Below, piece after piece: positions 8,297 through 17,564 of a DNA stretch of 64,000 nucleotides. A program made the position numbers and the translations under genes. Below the pieces are notes generated by a model. It saw only the letters and a list, made by a program, of their open reading frames with translations. It made no database searches and had not been told where the DNA came from. The stretch is from Paraburkholderia sp. BCC1884 (lineage in GTDB: Bacteria > Pseudomonadota > Gammaproteobacteria > Burkholderiales > Burkholderiaceae): positions 62,001 to 126,000 of the forward strand of contig NZ_CAAJGL010000123.1 of NCBI RefSeq assembly GCF_900996225.1, read 5' to 3'. The number at the start of each line of letters is the position of its first letter. Within the stretch, counting starts at the first letter, position 1.

Positions 8297-9915
8297 CGAA
8301 CCACACCTTCGATTTCATTGTGGTGGGAGCAGGATCGTCCGGCGCGACGGTTGCAACGCGCTTGAGTGAACGTATCAGCGGCAGCGTTTTACTTCTTGAA
8401 GCAGGTGCGCCCCGTCAGGACGACTTTTGGGTAAAAGTGCCAATCGGCATCGCGAAAATTCTCAACAACCCGCGTTATGTCTGGCAGTTCAAGACGGAAG
8501 CTCAGGCCTCGCTAGGCGGTCGACAGATTTACTGGCCGCGTGGCTTGTTGCCTGGCGGTTCGAGCTCAGTGAACGGGATGATTTATGCGCGAGGTGAACC
8601 CGCCGAATACGATCTGTGGCGGGATCATGGCAACGTGGGATGGGGCTATGGTGACTTGCTACCTTACTTCAGAAAAATGGAGTCCACGGTAATGGGCGAG
8701 GACGAATATCGTGGACGGAATGGACCGATTCACATAACCGCGCTGGCCCAGACGCCCAACGACCTGTCTGAAGCCTTTATCGAAGCATGCCAGCAGGCGG
8801 GAATTCCCGCTACGCCGGACTATAACGGGCGTCAATATGAAGGAGTCGGCTACCTGCAGCTATCGACCCGTCGCGGCCAACGTTGCAGCACCGCGGTCGG
8901 CTACCTTAAGAACAGACCTCCCAATCTTTGTCTACAAACAGAAGCTGTCGTGCATCGCGTGATTTTTAAAGGCAAACGCGCGATCGCGGTGGAGTACATG
9001 CGGGGCGGCGAAATCTACCGCGTTTCCGCAAGAAACGAAGTCATACTCGCCGCGGGACCCATCAAAACCCCGCAGATCCTTGAGCTTTCTGGCGTCGGGA
9101 ATGCTCAACATCTGCAAAATCTCGGCGTGCCGGTTATTCATCACTTACCCGGTGTTGGCGAAAATCTGATCGACCATCTGCAATCACGTATGACCTTTGC
9201 CTGCACCAAGGGCATTACATTGAACGACATACTGACTAGCCGCGTCCGCCAGGCCGCAATGGGAGCCCAGTACTTGCTGACGCGGCGCGGGCCCATGTCA
9301 GCGTCGTCTGCCTCGGTCCACGCTTTGGCCCGGACATGCGAGCGCGAACGGCGTCCCAGCGTCAAAATTCAACTGCACCATCTGAGCGGTCTTGGCCGTT
9401 ATACCAGCGCTAAAAAAGGCTACGGGCTGGACGACTTTCCCGGCTTTTCCATTGGGTTCTTTCAGTTGCGTCCGGAATCGCGTGGGCACTTGCATTGTCG
9501 ATCTACGGATCCTGCGGAAGCGCCGGTGATCGACCCTCGATATCTGGACAAGGATTGCGATCGCGAGATTATGGTTGAAGCAATCCGCCTCGCGCGTAAA
9601 GTTTCACAGCAATCGGCCATGATGTCCTTTATCGAGCGGGAGACACGTCCGGGCGCCGCCATTGTTTCGGACGAGGAACTGCTGCAATACGTGCGAGACT
9701 CAGGCGAAACTTCGTGGCACCCGGTCGGCACCTGCAAGATGGGCGTGGACGATATGGCCGTAGTCGACCCGAGTCTGCGCGTTTATGGGCTTGAGGGATT
9801 GAGGGTAGTGGATTCATCGATCATGCCCACCATGCCATCGTCGAATACCAATTCCGCCTCCATCATGATCGGGGAAAAAGCGGCCGACATGATTCTGCAG
9901 GCTGCTGGAAACTAG
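8293..9915 (+). CDS. GMC-family FAD alcohol dehydrogenase, module B (540 aa)
   Basis: Choline-dehydrogenase-like flavoprotein, paralogue of the gene at 2016-3647. It begins MTNHTFDFIVVGAGSSGATV (FAD-binding GxGxxG) and has PGGSSSVNGMIYARGEP and the active-site His in SWHPVGTCKMG with the Asn in SSNTNSAS. Long blocks match module A, for example WVKVPIG and QLRPESRGHLHCRSTDP. The start overlaps the beta stop by four bases. It probably oxidises an alcohol to an aldehyde, either feeding or draining the decarboxylase step; direction and substrate are not readable. The base composition looks a little more AT-rich than module A by eye. Confidence 0.92.
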   Translation: MTNHTFDFIVVGAGSSGATVATRLSERISGSVLLLEAGAPRQDDFWVKVPIGIAKILNNPRYVWQFKTEAQASLGGRQIYWPRGLLPGGSSSVNGMIYARGEPAEYDLWRDHGNVGWGYGDLLPYFRKMESTVMGEDEYRGRNGPIHITALAQTPNDLSEAFIEACQQAGIPATPDYNGRQYEGVGYLQLSTRRGQRCSTAVGYLKNRPPNLCLQTEAVVHRVIFKGKRAIAVEYMRGGEIYRVSARNEVILAAGPIKTPQILELSGVGNAQHLQNLGVPVIHHLPGVGENLIDHLQSRMTFACTKGITLNDILTSRVRQAAMGAQYLLTRRGPMSASSASVHALARTCERERRPSVKIQLHHLSGLGRYTSAKKGYGLDDFPGFSIGFFQLRPESRGHLHCRSTDPAEAPVIDPRYLDKDCDREIMVEAIRLARKVSQQSAMMSFIERETRPGAAIVSDEELLQYVRDSGETSWHPVGTCKMGVDDMAVVDPSLRVYGLEGLRVVDSSIMPTMPSSNTNSASIMIGEKAADMILQAAGN

Positions 9916-9969
9916 GTTTACCGACAGCGCGGTCAAAGCAATCCAGGCGACAAGCACAGAGGAGACGAT

Positions 9970-11244
9970 GTGGACAACCAGAATTTCGAATCTGGGAAGG
10001 CATGGTGGATTGCTTTCCTGTTGTTCGCCTTCATGGCGCTGAACTTCATCGACAAGATTGTGATCGGAATGTTGGCTGTTCCTCTGATGGAAGAACTTCA
10101 TCTGAAGGCCGGGCAATTCGGTCTTGTCGCAAGCAGCTTTTTCTGGCTATTTTCGATATCAGGAATACTAGGCGGCTTTATTTCGAACCGCGTTTCCACG
10201 ACGATCATGCTGCTGGTGATGGCGTTGGCGTGGTCGCTTTGCCAGATACCAATGGCGTTGGCATCAGGCGTGGGAGTGTTGGTCGTTTCGCGCGTCCTTC
10301 TCGGTATTGCGGAGGGCCCCGCTTTTCCTGTCGCGGTACATGCTTGCTATAAATGGTTTCCGGACAAGAAACGCAACCTGCCCGTAGCCTTCATTGCACA
10401 AGGAGGTATGACAGGACTGTTAATTTCCGGTCTGACCATTCCGTTGATTTCCGCGCGCTGGGGCTGGCATGCGAACTTCTACGTGCTATCGATCGCAGGA
10501 ATCATATGGACGGCGTTCTGGCTGATGTTCGGCCGCGAAGGCAACATCGGCACGACACAAAGTTCGAGCGCAAGCGACGTGGCCAAAGTCCCCTACCCGA
10601 CGTTATTTAAAAACCCGACCGTAATCGGCTGCATGATTCTGCATTTCGTCGCCTACTGGAGCCTGGCTCTGACTTTGACCTGGCTGCCCGCCTATTTGCA
10701 AAAGGGTCTCGGCTACTCTGGCATAGAGGCGGGTCGTTTCTATTCAGCAATGATCGTGTTGTCCATCCCCATCATGATCGGCATTTCTTATGCTTCGCAG
10801 CGGATGATGCAGCGAGGGGTGTCGTCCCGAATTGCGCGCGGCCTGCTATCGGGCGCCGTACTCGTGGTGTCGGGTTTGGCACTTCTCGCAATCTGGCTGT
10901 TCGAACTGCCGCCATTGTGCCGGGTAGCCGTACTGGGCGCAGCGCTGGCAACGTCACCGGTCATCTACTCGCTCGGACCAGCGATGCTTGCCGAGGTCAC
11001 ACCGAGTCTGCAAAGAGGCAGCATTTTGTCGATCGACAATTCGATCGCTTCAATCGCGGGCATCATCGCACCGCTGTTGTCCGCACTCTTCATTCACGAT
11101 CTGACCAATGCAGCCGGATACGAGGCCGGGTTCGCGCTATGTGGCGCTCTGATGGTAATAGGCGGCCTGGCGGGCGGATCAATGGCGAATCCACAACAGG
11201 GATTGACCAGCCGTCATCGCACAAAGACTGCTGAAGCGACATGA
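9970..11244 (+). CDS. MFS transporter, ACS-type, module B (424 aa)
   Basis: Twelve-helix inner-membrane carrier, paralogue of the module A carrier at 626-1903, with NFIDKIVIGMLAVPLMEEL, FGLVASSFFWLF, WSLCQIPMALASG and AVHACYKWFPDKKR in the same positions. The start is GTG 9970 with GAGGAGA just upstream; the overlapping ATG at 9968 is out of frame. It is the last gene of module B, 54 bases after the GMC gene. Unlike module A, no porin follows; the next gene is convergent. Likely uptake of the module's substrate. Confidence 0.9.
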   Translation: MDNQNFESGKAWWIAFLLFAFMALNFIDKIVIGMLAVPLMEELHLKAGQFGLVASSFFWLFSISGILGGFISNRVSTTIMLLVMALAWSLCQIPMALASGVGVLVVSRVLLGIAEGPAFPVAVHACYKWFPDKKRNLPVAFIAQGGMTGLLISGLTIPLISARWGWHANFYVLSIAGIIWTAFWLMFGREGNIGTTQSSSASDVAKVPYPTLFKNPTVIGCMILHFVAYWSLALTLTWLPAYLQKGLGYSGIEAGRFYSAMIVLSIPIMIGISYASQRMMQRGVSSRIARGLLSGAVLVVSGLALLAIWLFELPPLCRVAVLGAALATSPVIYSLGPAMLAEVTPSLQRGSILSIDNSIASIAGIIAPLLSALFIHDLTNAAGYEAGFALCGALMVIGGLAGGSMANPQQGLTSRHRTKTAEAT

Positions 11245-11310
11245 CAGCCGATTGCGCGGCCTCCGGCGCGTTGCATCCACACGTCAAATCCGCTTCGTTA
11301 AAAAATGGTT

Positions 11311-12273
11311 TCAATTGTGAACTCGAACTCCAGCATGGCGTGTCTTGATCTGGACTCCATTAGCGGACTCGTCAGGCAATCCCTCAGAAAAGGCTTCCTT
11401 CAACGCCAGCAGAAAATGCTGCACCGACGTTGGCAAACGACGCTCCTTCATGGCGGTGATCTGAACAAGCCGCTCATTCAATAAAGGCTCGTCGATGCGC
11501 TTTGCGAGCCACGTGCAATCGTCCTGCATGCCTCGAAGAGAGACCGCGCTGCCCAGCGTAATGGTGTCTGTCAGCGCAGCAAAGTGATGCATCGCGCTGG
11601 AGCTGTTGCTCGTGAGTAATGGTTCAAGGTGTTTCTCCCGAACCGAACAGCACCAATCTATCAGCTGCCGCACGGTTGTGCCGCGCTCAAGTATCGCGAC
11701 GGGATAAGCAAGCAGATCATCGAGCGAGAGGACCTCCTTCTGTGCCAAGGGATGCGTCGAGCGCAGCAGCGCGCACACCGGCGCGTTTGCACTGTATTCG
11801 ACGTTTAAGGCCGTCGATGTAGAAGTAGAGAAAGCCACACCCAGATCGACTTCGCCTATCGTGACCCAGTTCTCGACCTGCGCGGGCGTGCCAGACCTCA
11901 GAATAAACCGCGTTCGAGGATGCTCGGCATAGTAAGCAGCCAACACGCTTGGGAGAAAGTAGCGTGTGAATCCCTCGGTGCAACCCACGCGTACGATGCC
12001 CTTCCCGAGAGCATGTGCTTCCGATATTTCGTTTATCACCGCCTCACCGTCCATGAGAGCGCGCCGCGCATGCTGAGCCAGGAGTTCGCCTGACTCGGTC
12101 AGTACCATGCCACGCGCCATTCGCTCGAACAGGGCCGTGCCGACTTCCTGTTCGAGTTTGGCAATCTGCCGACTGATTGCGGAGATCGCAACATGCAGAT
12201 TTTCGGACGCTGCCGCAAGCGAACCGGTACGCGCGACTTCGACGAAGTATCTCAAGCCAATACCGTGTAGCAC
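11311..12273 (-). CDS. LysR-family regulator (320 aa)
   Basis: LysR-type regulator with an N-terminal HTH (TGSLAAASENLHVAISAISRQIAKLE) and an effector-binding domain. I start at GTG 12273 (VLHGIGLRYFVEVAR) because AGAGAGG precedes it. An ATG at 12291 is also in frame but lies inside a 9-bp inverted repeat that is better read as an operator. It is divergent from the M20 amidohydrolase and MHS transporter genes, which it probably regulates, and convergent with module B. Confidence 0.88.
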   Translation of the reverse strand: MLHGIGLRYFVEVARTGSLAAASENLHVAISAISRQIAKLEQEVGTALFERMARGMVLTESGELLAQHARRALMDGEAVINEISEAHALGKGIVRVGCTEGFTRYFLPSVLAAYYAEHPRTRFILRSGTPAQVENWVTIGEVDLGVAFSTSTSTALNVEYSANAPVCALLRSTHPLAQKEVLSLDDLLAYPVAILERGTTVRQLIDWCCSVREKHLEPLLTSNSSSAMHHFAALTDTITLGSAVSLRGMQDDCTWLAKRIDEPLLNERLVQITAMKERRLPTSVQHFLLALKEAFSEGLPDESANGVQIKTRHAGVRVHN

Positions 12274-12286
12274 GTTCGCCTCTCTG

Positions 12287-12309
12287 AGCATTGCCGTTTT
12301 GGCAATGCT
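12287..12309. promoter_or_regulatory. Perfect inverted repeat, probable LysR operator
   Basis: AGCATTGCC-N5-GGCAATGCT, nine bases per arm without mismatch, lies between the divergent LysR gene (start 12273) and the M20 gene (start 12385). Position and symmetry fit an autoregulatory and divergent-promoter operator. Confidence 0.55.
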
Positions 12310-12384
12310 ATCCGCAAATTTTGAAATTGTGGCGAATTTTTGGTGTTTCTAAAGTCTGCTAACACCCGCCAGACAGGAGACGTT

Positions 12385-13809
12385 GTGAAGGAAGCTACAA
12401 ACACCCGTGCCGATGCAATTTTGCAGGCTGTCCGAACACTGGATTCTGGCGCCTTCCTCGCCGACCTTCAAAGAAGGGTCGCATTTCGCACCGAAAGCCA
12501 GAATCCGGCCCAGTCCCAAACTCTGCATGCGTATCTGACTGATGAAATTGCTCCACTCCTGGCAACGATGGGTTTCGCCAGTCGTGTTGTCCCGAATGCT
12601 GTCTGCAAAACCGCGCCGTTTCTCATTGCCGAGCGTATCGAGGGGGCTGAACTGCCGACGGTGTTGACCTATGGACATGGCGACGTGGTGCGCGGTTACG
12701 ACGAACAATGGCGTAGCGGATTGAAACCTTGGGAGATTGTCGTCGATGGTGACCGATGGTATGGACGAGGGACTGCTGACAACAAAGGTCAGCATTCAGT
12801 CAATTTCGCCGCCCTTGCCGCCGTGCTCGACGCGCGTAATGGAAAACTCGGCTACAACATCAAGGTCATCTTCGAAACGGGCGAAGAAATCAGCTCGCCG
12901 GGGCTCAACGAAGTTTGCGCAGCCGAAAGCGATGCTCTTGCGTCAGATGTATTTCTCGCGTCCGACGGGCCACGAGTGTCAGCGGAGCGGCCCACCCTGT
13001 TTCTAGGATCACGGGGCGGGGTGCCGTTCGACCTCGTCGTCGACTTGCGCGAAGGCGCGCATCATTCGGGGAACTGGGGTGGCGTCCTGCGCAATCCCGC
13101 GGTCGTTCTGTCGCATGCAATCGCGAGTCTGGTCGACCGCAACGGCCGCATCATGGTCGACGGGTTGCGCCCGCCCGCAATCACGGATGCGGTACGCGAA
13201 GCGCTCGCCGATATCGAACTTGGACGAGATGACAGTTCTCCTGAAATCGACCCCACCTGGGGCGAACCAGGACTGACGCCGACCGAGCGGGTCATTGGAT
13301 GGAATGCGCTCGAGGTTCTCGCCTTCAAATCCGGCAACGCCGATGCCCCCGTGAACGCAATTCCACCGGTCGCGAAAGCGGTCTGCCAATTGAGGTTTGT
13401 CGTCGGCACCGACTGGGAACATCTACGCGAGCATCTCGAAACGCATTTTGCCGGGTTGGGGTTCAACGAGGTTCAAGTAAAGGTCTCGCCCGGAACACCA
13501 GCCACCCGACTCGAGCTCGACAATCCGTGGGTCATTTGGGCGCTCGGTTCAATGCGCGAAACCACCGGCAAAAAGCCGGCCTTGCTGCCGAATCTGGGTG
13601 GTACGGTCCCGAACGACGTGTTCGCCGGAACGCTCGGCTTGCCAACGCTTTGGATACCGCACTCCTACCCCGCCTGCAATCAGCACGCGCCGAACGAGCA
13701 TCTCCTGGGTTCCGTTGCGCGTGAAGCGCTCGCAGTCATGGCCGGAATCTGGTGGGACCTCGGCGAGAGCGCAAGCTCGCTCGCGGCGACCCATTCAGAC
13801 GGTCGCTAA
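12385..13809 (+). CDS. M20-family metallohydrolase (474 aa)
   Basis: Zinc amidohydrolase/peptidase of the M20 family (ArgE/DapE/carnosinase-like), hydrolysing an amide bond of a dipeptide or N-acyl amino acid in the cytoplasm. Metal and catalytic residues are visible: His98-Asp100 in YGHGD, Asp132 in GTADNKGQ, the Glu-Glu pair in ETGEEISSPG, and a C-terminal His in NQHAPNEH. The start is taken at GTG 12385 behind AGGAGA. A TTG at 12340 would add 15 residues without support. It is followed after 24 bases by an MHS-type transporter, suggesting uptake and hydrolysis of one compound. The substrate is unknown. Confidence 0.9.
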   Translation: MKEATNTRADAILQAVRTLDSGAFLADLQRRVAFRTESQNPAQSQTLHAYLTDEIAPLLATMGFASRVVPNAVCKTAPFLIAERIEGAELPTVLTYGHGDVVRGYDEQWRSGLKPWEIVVDGDRWYGRGTADNKGQHSVNFAALAAVLDARNGKLGYNIKVIFETGEEISSPGLNEVCAAESDALASDVFLASDGPRVSAERPTLFLGSRGGVPFDLVVDLREGAHHSGNWGGVLRNPAVVLSHAIASLVDRNGRIMVDGLRPPAITDAVREALADIELGRDDSSPEIDPTWGEPGLTPTERVIGWNALEVLAFKSGNADAPVNAIPPVAKAVCQLRFVVGTDWEHLREHLETHFAGLGFNEVQVKVSPGTPATRLELDNPWVIWALGSMRETTGKKPALLPNLGGTVPNDVFAGTLGLPTLWIPHSYPACNQHAPNEHLLGSVAREALAVMAGIWWDLGESASSLAATHSDGR

Positions 13810-13833
13810 CCCCCAGCCAGACCCTTTCTTCTC

Positions 13834-15120
13834 ATGGGCGAAATCGTGCAAAAAAAGCCTCTTAGTCTGATGCAGATAGTTGTAGCGACGTCAGTTGGCA
13901 ACGCTCTGGAATGGTTTGATATCGCGATCTATGCGTTCTTCGCGGTCTACATCGCGAAGAACTTCTTCCCGGCCGTCAACGAGACGGCTTCGATGCTGCT
14001 CACGTTCGGCTCGTTTGGGGCATCCTACCTGGTCCGACCGCTCGGAGGGATGGTGCTTGGAGCCTACGCCGACAAGCGTGGACGGAAGTCGGCCCTGCTA
14101 TTGACTGTTGGCATGATGATGGTGGGTACCGCGATCATCGCCTTGATTCCGACTTACGCGAAAATCGGACTGGTCGCGCCCATCGGCGTGTTCGTCGCCC
14201 GTCTGATACAAGGTTTCTCCGCAGGTGGCGAGTTTGGCGCCTCTACGGCCATGCTCATCGAACACGCGCCGCATCGACGCGGATTGCTGGCGAGCTGGCA
14301 GTTTGCGACCCAGGGCCTGGCAACGTTGATGGCATCGATCTTCGGTTTCGCGCTGGCGAAATTGATGCCGGCAGCGGAGCTTGCGGCCTGGGGCTGGCGA
14401 GTGCCGTTCTTCTTCGGCTTGTTGATCGGACCGGTGGGCCTGTATCTGCGTCGATATCTGGAAGATGCTTCCGACTTCACCGACGCAAAGCATACACCGA
14501 CGCCGATTCGCGACGTGCTCAGCAAGCAGAAAGTCCTGCTGCTTATTTCCATCGGCGCGCTCACAGTTTCGACAGCCGTCAATTATCTGCTCCAGTACGT
14601 TCCTACCTATGCCATCCGCGAGCTTCATCTGGACGCATCGACTGGCTTCGCAGCCAGCATTGTTGCTGGCGTAATTCTCACTGTGGTCACTCCGTTCGCA
14701 GGCTATCTGTCCGATCGCATCGGACGCCTGAAACAGATGTCGGCAACGGCGGCACTGTTTCTCGTAACAGGATACCCTGCCTTCTCGTACGTCGTGGCCC
14801 ACGTTTCGGTAACGGCGCTGTTCATCCTGGTCGGGTGGCTCGCTCTGCTGAAAGCGGTCTACTTCGGCGCGCTACCCGCGTTGATGTCGGAGATCTTTCC
14901 GGTATCCACACGAGCAACTGGCATGTCGATCGGATACAACGTTGGCGTAACGGTATTCGGTGGATTTACCCCCGCCATCATCATCTGGTTGTTAAGCGTG
15001 ACGGGCAGCAGGAGTGCGCCCAGCTTCTATCTCATGTTCACCGCCGTAATCAGTCTTGCCACCTTGCTGGCAATCAGTAAAACGCAGCCTTTGCGCAGCC
15101 GGATCGCCGCAACAGCCTGA
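13834..15120 (+). CDS. MFS transporter, metabolite:H+ symporter type (428 aa)
   Basis: Inner-membrane MFS carrier of the MHS branch (ProP/citrate/shikimate-like). The N-terminus GNALEWFDIAIYAFFAVYIAKNFF and the loop motif ADKRGRKSALL are diagnostic, and RLIQGFSAGGEFG fills helix 4. Twelve hydrophobic segments, normal length. Ribosome-site support for ATG 13834 is weak. It is adjacent to and co-directional with the M20 hydrolase, so it probably imports that enzyme's substrate. MHS members usually carry zwitterions or carboxylates. Confidence 0.9.
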   Translation: MGEIVQKKPLSLMQIVVATSVGNALEWFDIAIYAFFAVYIAKNFFPAVNETASMLLTFGSFGASYLVRPLGGMVLGAYADKRGRKSALLLTVGMMMVGTAIIALIPTYAKIGLVAPIGVFVARLIQGFSAGGEFGASTAMLIEHAPHRRGLLASWQFATQGLATLMASIFGFALAKLMPAAELAAWGWRVPFFFGLLIGPVGLYLRRYLEDASDFTDAKHTPTPIRDVLSKQKVLLLISIGALTVSTAVNYLLQYVPTYAIRELHLDASTGFAASIVAGVILTVVTPFAGYLSDRIGRLKQMSATAALFLVTGYPAFSYVVAHVSVTALFILVGWLALLKAVYFGALPALMSEIFPVSTRATGMSIGYNVGVTVFGGFTPAIIIWLLSVTGSRSAPSFYLMFTAVISLATLLAISKTQPLRSRIAATA

Positions 15121-15152
15121 ACCGTCGTTTCAGATTACTCAAGGTTTCCAGA

Positions 15153-15176
15153 GGAGCCCGGGTCTGCCCGGGCTCC
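15153..15176 (+). terminator. Strong stem-loop after the MHS transporter
   Basis: GGAGCCCGGG-TCTG-CCCGGGCTCC, a perfect 10-bp GC-rich stem with a 4-base loop, 32 bases after the transporter stop. No T-tract follows, so it may be a weak or Rho-assisted terminator or an mRNA-end stabiliser rather than a canonical intrinsic terminator. Confidence 0.45.
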
Positions 15177-15360
15177 CTGGGCGACTGCGCCCGCTGCCGG
15201 CATGTGCGGGGTGTCCGGGCGGTTGAAGCAGGTATGTATGCCTCGTCCAGTGCTTGACATTACCTGCCCTATTCACACGACGACGAACTGGTGTTGCGCG
15301 CCATGTGGGGAATTCGCCAGAACACCCAGCGGCAATTCATAACAACCAGGAGGAAGAACA

Positions 15361-17448
15361 ATGATTCAGAAGAGCTTTCGAACTGTCGCAACCGCAACGG
15401 TCATCTCCCTGCTCAGCGCATGTGGCGGCCATGGCGGATCCGGACTCAATGCGTCCCCAGTCGCCGCCGCAAGCACTGCACCGCAGTTCAAGATTGCGAT
15501 CACCAGCACGGCGGACGTACCGGGCACCTTCGGCAGCGTAGGCGCCTACGAAAAGATCACAGGGACGTTCACCGGCGAAGTCGACCCCAGCGATGCCGCC
15601 AACAGCAACATTCAGGACCTTTCCCTTGCGCCGCGCAACGCCAACGGCAAGGTGGAATACCGCTCCGACTTCATCCTCATCAAACCCAAGGACATGAGCA
15701 AGGCGGATGGTGTCTTGCGCTATGACGCCCCTAATCGCGGAACTCCCGTCGGCATCGATCCGTACTTCGCTTCCCGAGGCTACGTTTTCCTAAGCGCCGC
15801 ATGGCAGGGGGATGTGCCCGCCGCCACCGGAAGCGTCACTCTTCAGGTGCCAGTAGCCAAAAACCCTGACGGCAGCAGCATTACCGGTCCCTACCGTTCC
15901 GAACTCCTGCCGAACGTCGCCACGACTGATTCGTTGCCGCTGCCCGGTGGCGCGTTCAACTACGCGATGCAGCCTTACGCGCCAGCCAGTCTCGACAATA
16001 CCCAACCCGGTTACGTCCTGACGCGCCGGGTCAACGAGGCTGACCCGCGCCAACTCGTTCCTGCCAGCGACTGGCGGTTCGCGAAGTGCAGTGCCGGCCA
16101 ACCCTTTCCCGGTACGCCGGACGGCGGCAACATCTGTGTGAACGGTGGCTGGGACCCTGCGTATATGTACGAGCTTGTCTATGTTGCAAAGGATCCGAAG
16201 GTGATGGGTGTCGGGCTTGCTGCACTTCGCGACATGATCACCTTCTTTCGCGGCAGCGCAGCGGATTCGCAAGGCGTGGCCAACCCGGTGGCCGGTTCTA
16301 TTCAATACACCATTGCATCGGGCGTCTCGCAAAGTGGCGCTTTCCTGAAGACCTTCGTGCACCTGGGTTTTAACAAAAACCTCGCAGGCGCAAAGGTGTT
16401 CGATGGCGTGTTCGACCTGGTAGGCGCGCGTCAGACCAACATCAATATGCGCTTCGCAGTACCGGGCGGCGCCGCCGGCCTGCGCTCCGACCACACGTCA
16501 TTCGGCATATCAGGCACGCGTGCGTTGGCTCCAGACTATGTCGACGACGTGGCACAGCGAACCGGCGGCATCCTCTCACGATGCACAGCGAGCAATACTT
16601 GCCCCAAATTCTTCATCACCTTGTCGGCCAATGAATTCTGGAGCGCGACGGTTTCGCCGTTGCTGACCGACGCCTGGGGCACGCGTGACCTGCAACAGCC
16701 GGAAAGCGCGCGCATCTACTTCCTTGCGAGCTCGCATCACCTGCTCGGTTTGCCCTCCATGACGGGTGCGCAGCTCGGCGCGCTTCTCGGCCCGTTGTGG
16801 GATGGTCTCTACCAGACGAACGGCAACACCTCGGTTACGCTCGTCGTCAGGGCGCTGTATCAGGACATGGAGCAGTGGGTAGTCAATGGAACGCAACCGC
16901 CTGACAGTCAAGTGCCCCGGATCGACAACGGCACCCTGGTATGGTCGAATCGGGTCAACTTTCCCGCTATTCCCGGAATGAAATATACAGGCCTGGTGAA
17001 CACCTTCCCGCTGCTCGCCTGGGGTCCGCAGTTCACGCCGCAGGACGAAACCGGTATTGCGACGCAACTGCCGCCAAGCTACCTCGGACGCGACTACGCG
17101 ACGCTAGTACCGCAGGTCGATGCCGACGGCAACGATCTCGCTGGTATTCGCAGTCTCGATGTCGCCGTGCCGGTGGCTACGAATACAGGCTGGAACACGA
17201 CGGTCGTTCCGGGAAGAATCGACCAGGCGGGTCTGTCGGGTTCGATGTTCCCGTTTGCCAAAACCGAGGCAGACCGCGTCGCGTCAGGAGATCCACGGCT
17301 GTCCATCACGGCACGCTATAGCGACGAGGCCGGGTACATGACAAAACTGCAGGCCGCTGCTAACGATCTGGTCGCTCGCCGCTTCATGCTGCAGGCCGAT
17401 GCCGATGCGGCAATTGCAGCGGCCCAGGCAGCGCCCGTCTTGCCTTAA
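15361..17448 (+). CDS. Large alpha/beta-hydrolase-domain lipoprotein (695 aa)
   Basis: Exported hydrolase of the 'alpha/beta hydrolase domain' family (Abhydrolase_10-like). The N-terminus is a lipoprotein signal with lipobox LLSAC at about residues 17-21. A nucleophile elbow GVSQSG sits mid-protein, consistent with a serine esterase. The start has AGGAGGAAGAACA upstream. It is flanked by a hairpin upstream and a convergent gene downstream, so it is probably monocistronic. Natural substrates of this family are poorly known; ester hydrolysis in the periplasm or at the outer membrane is inference. Confident as a gene, moderate on function. Confidence 0.82.
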   Translation: MIQKSFRTVATATVISLLSACGGHGGSGLNASPVAAASTAPQFKIAITSTADVPGTFGSVGAYEKITGTFTGEVDPSDAANSNIQDLSLAPRNANGKVEYRSDFILIKPKDMSKADGVLRYDAPNRGTPVGIDPYFASRGYVFLSAAWQGDVPAATGSVTLQVPVAKNPDGSSITGPYRSELLPNVATTDSLPLPGGAFNYAMQPYAPASLDNTQPGYVLTRRVNEADPRQLVPASDWRFAKCSAGQPFPGTPDGGNICVNGGWDPAYMYELVYVAKDPKVMGVGLAALRDMITFFRGSAADSQGVANPVAGSIQYTIASGVSQSGAFLKTFVHLGFNKNLAGAKVFDGVFDLVGARQTNINMRFAVPGGAAGLRSDHTSFGISGTRALAPDYVDDVAQRTGGILSRCTASNTCPKFFITLSANEFWSATVSPLLTDAWGTRDLQQPESARIYFLASSHHLLGLPSMTGAQLGALLGPLWDGLYQTNGNTSVTLVVRALYQDMEQWVVNGTQPPDSQVPRIDNGTLVWSNRVNFPAIPGMKYTGLVNTFPLLAWGPQFTPQDETGIATQLPPSYLGRDYATLVPQVDADGNDLAGIRSLDVAVPVATNTGWNTTVVPGRIDQAGLSGSMFPFAKTEADRVASGDPRLSITARYSDEAGYMTKLQAAANDLVARRFMLQADADAAIAAAQAAPVLP

Positions 17449-17564
17449 GCGCAGACATCTGTGCGGGTAGGCCGGCACGCACAGAGTCGACTTCCGGGGG
17501 CTGGATCTTGCTGACCTCAGCTAGCCCTGTGCCGCGTGCATAATTTCCTGCCGCGCGTGAGCAT

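Noticed and set aside
626..11244. A composite transposon or recent segmental duplication creating the two modules
   Set aside because: No insertion sequence, transposase, direct repeats or near-identical DNA is visible; similarity is at protein level only.
15153..15176. Calling the 10-bp hairpin a confident intrinsic terminator
   Set aside because: It lacks a following T-tract; kept only as a lower-confidence feature.
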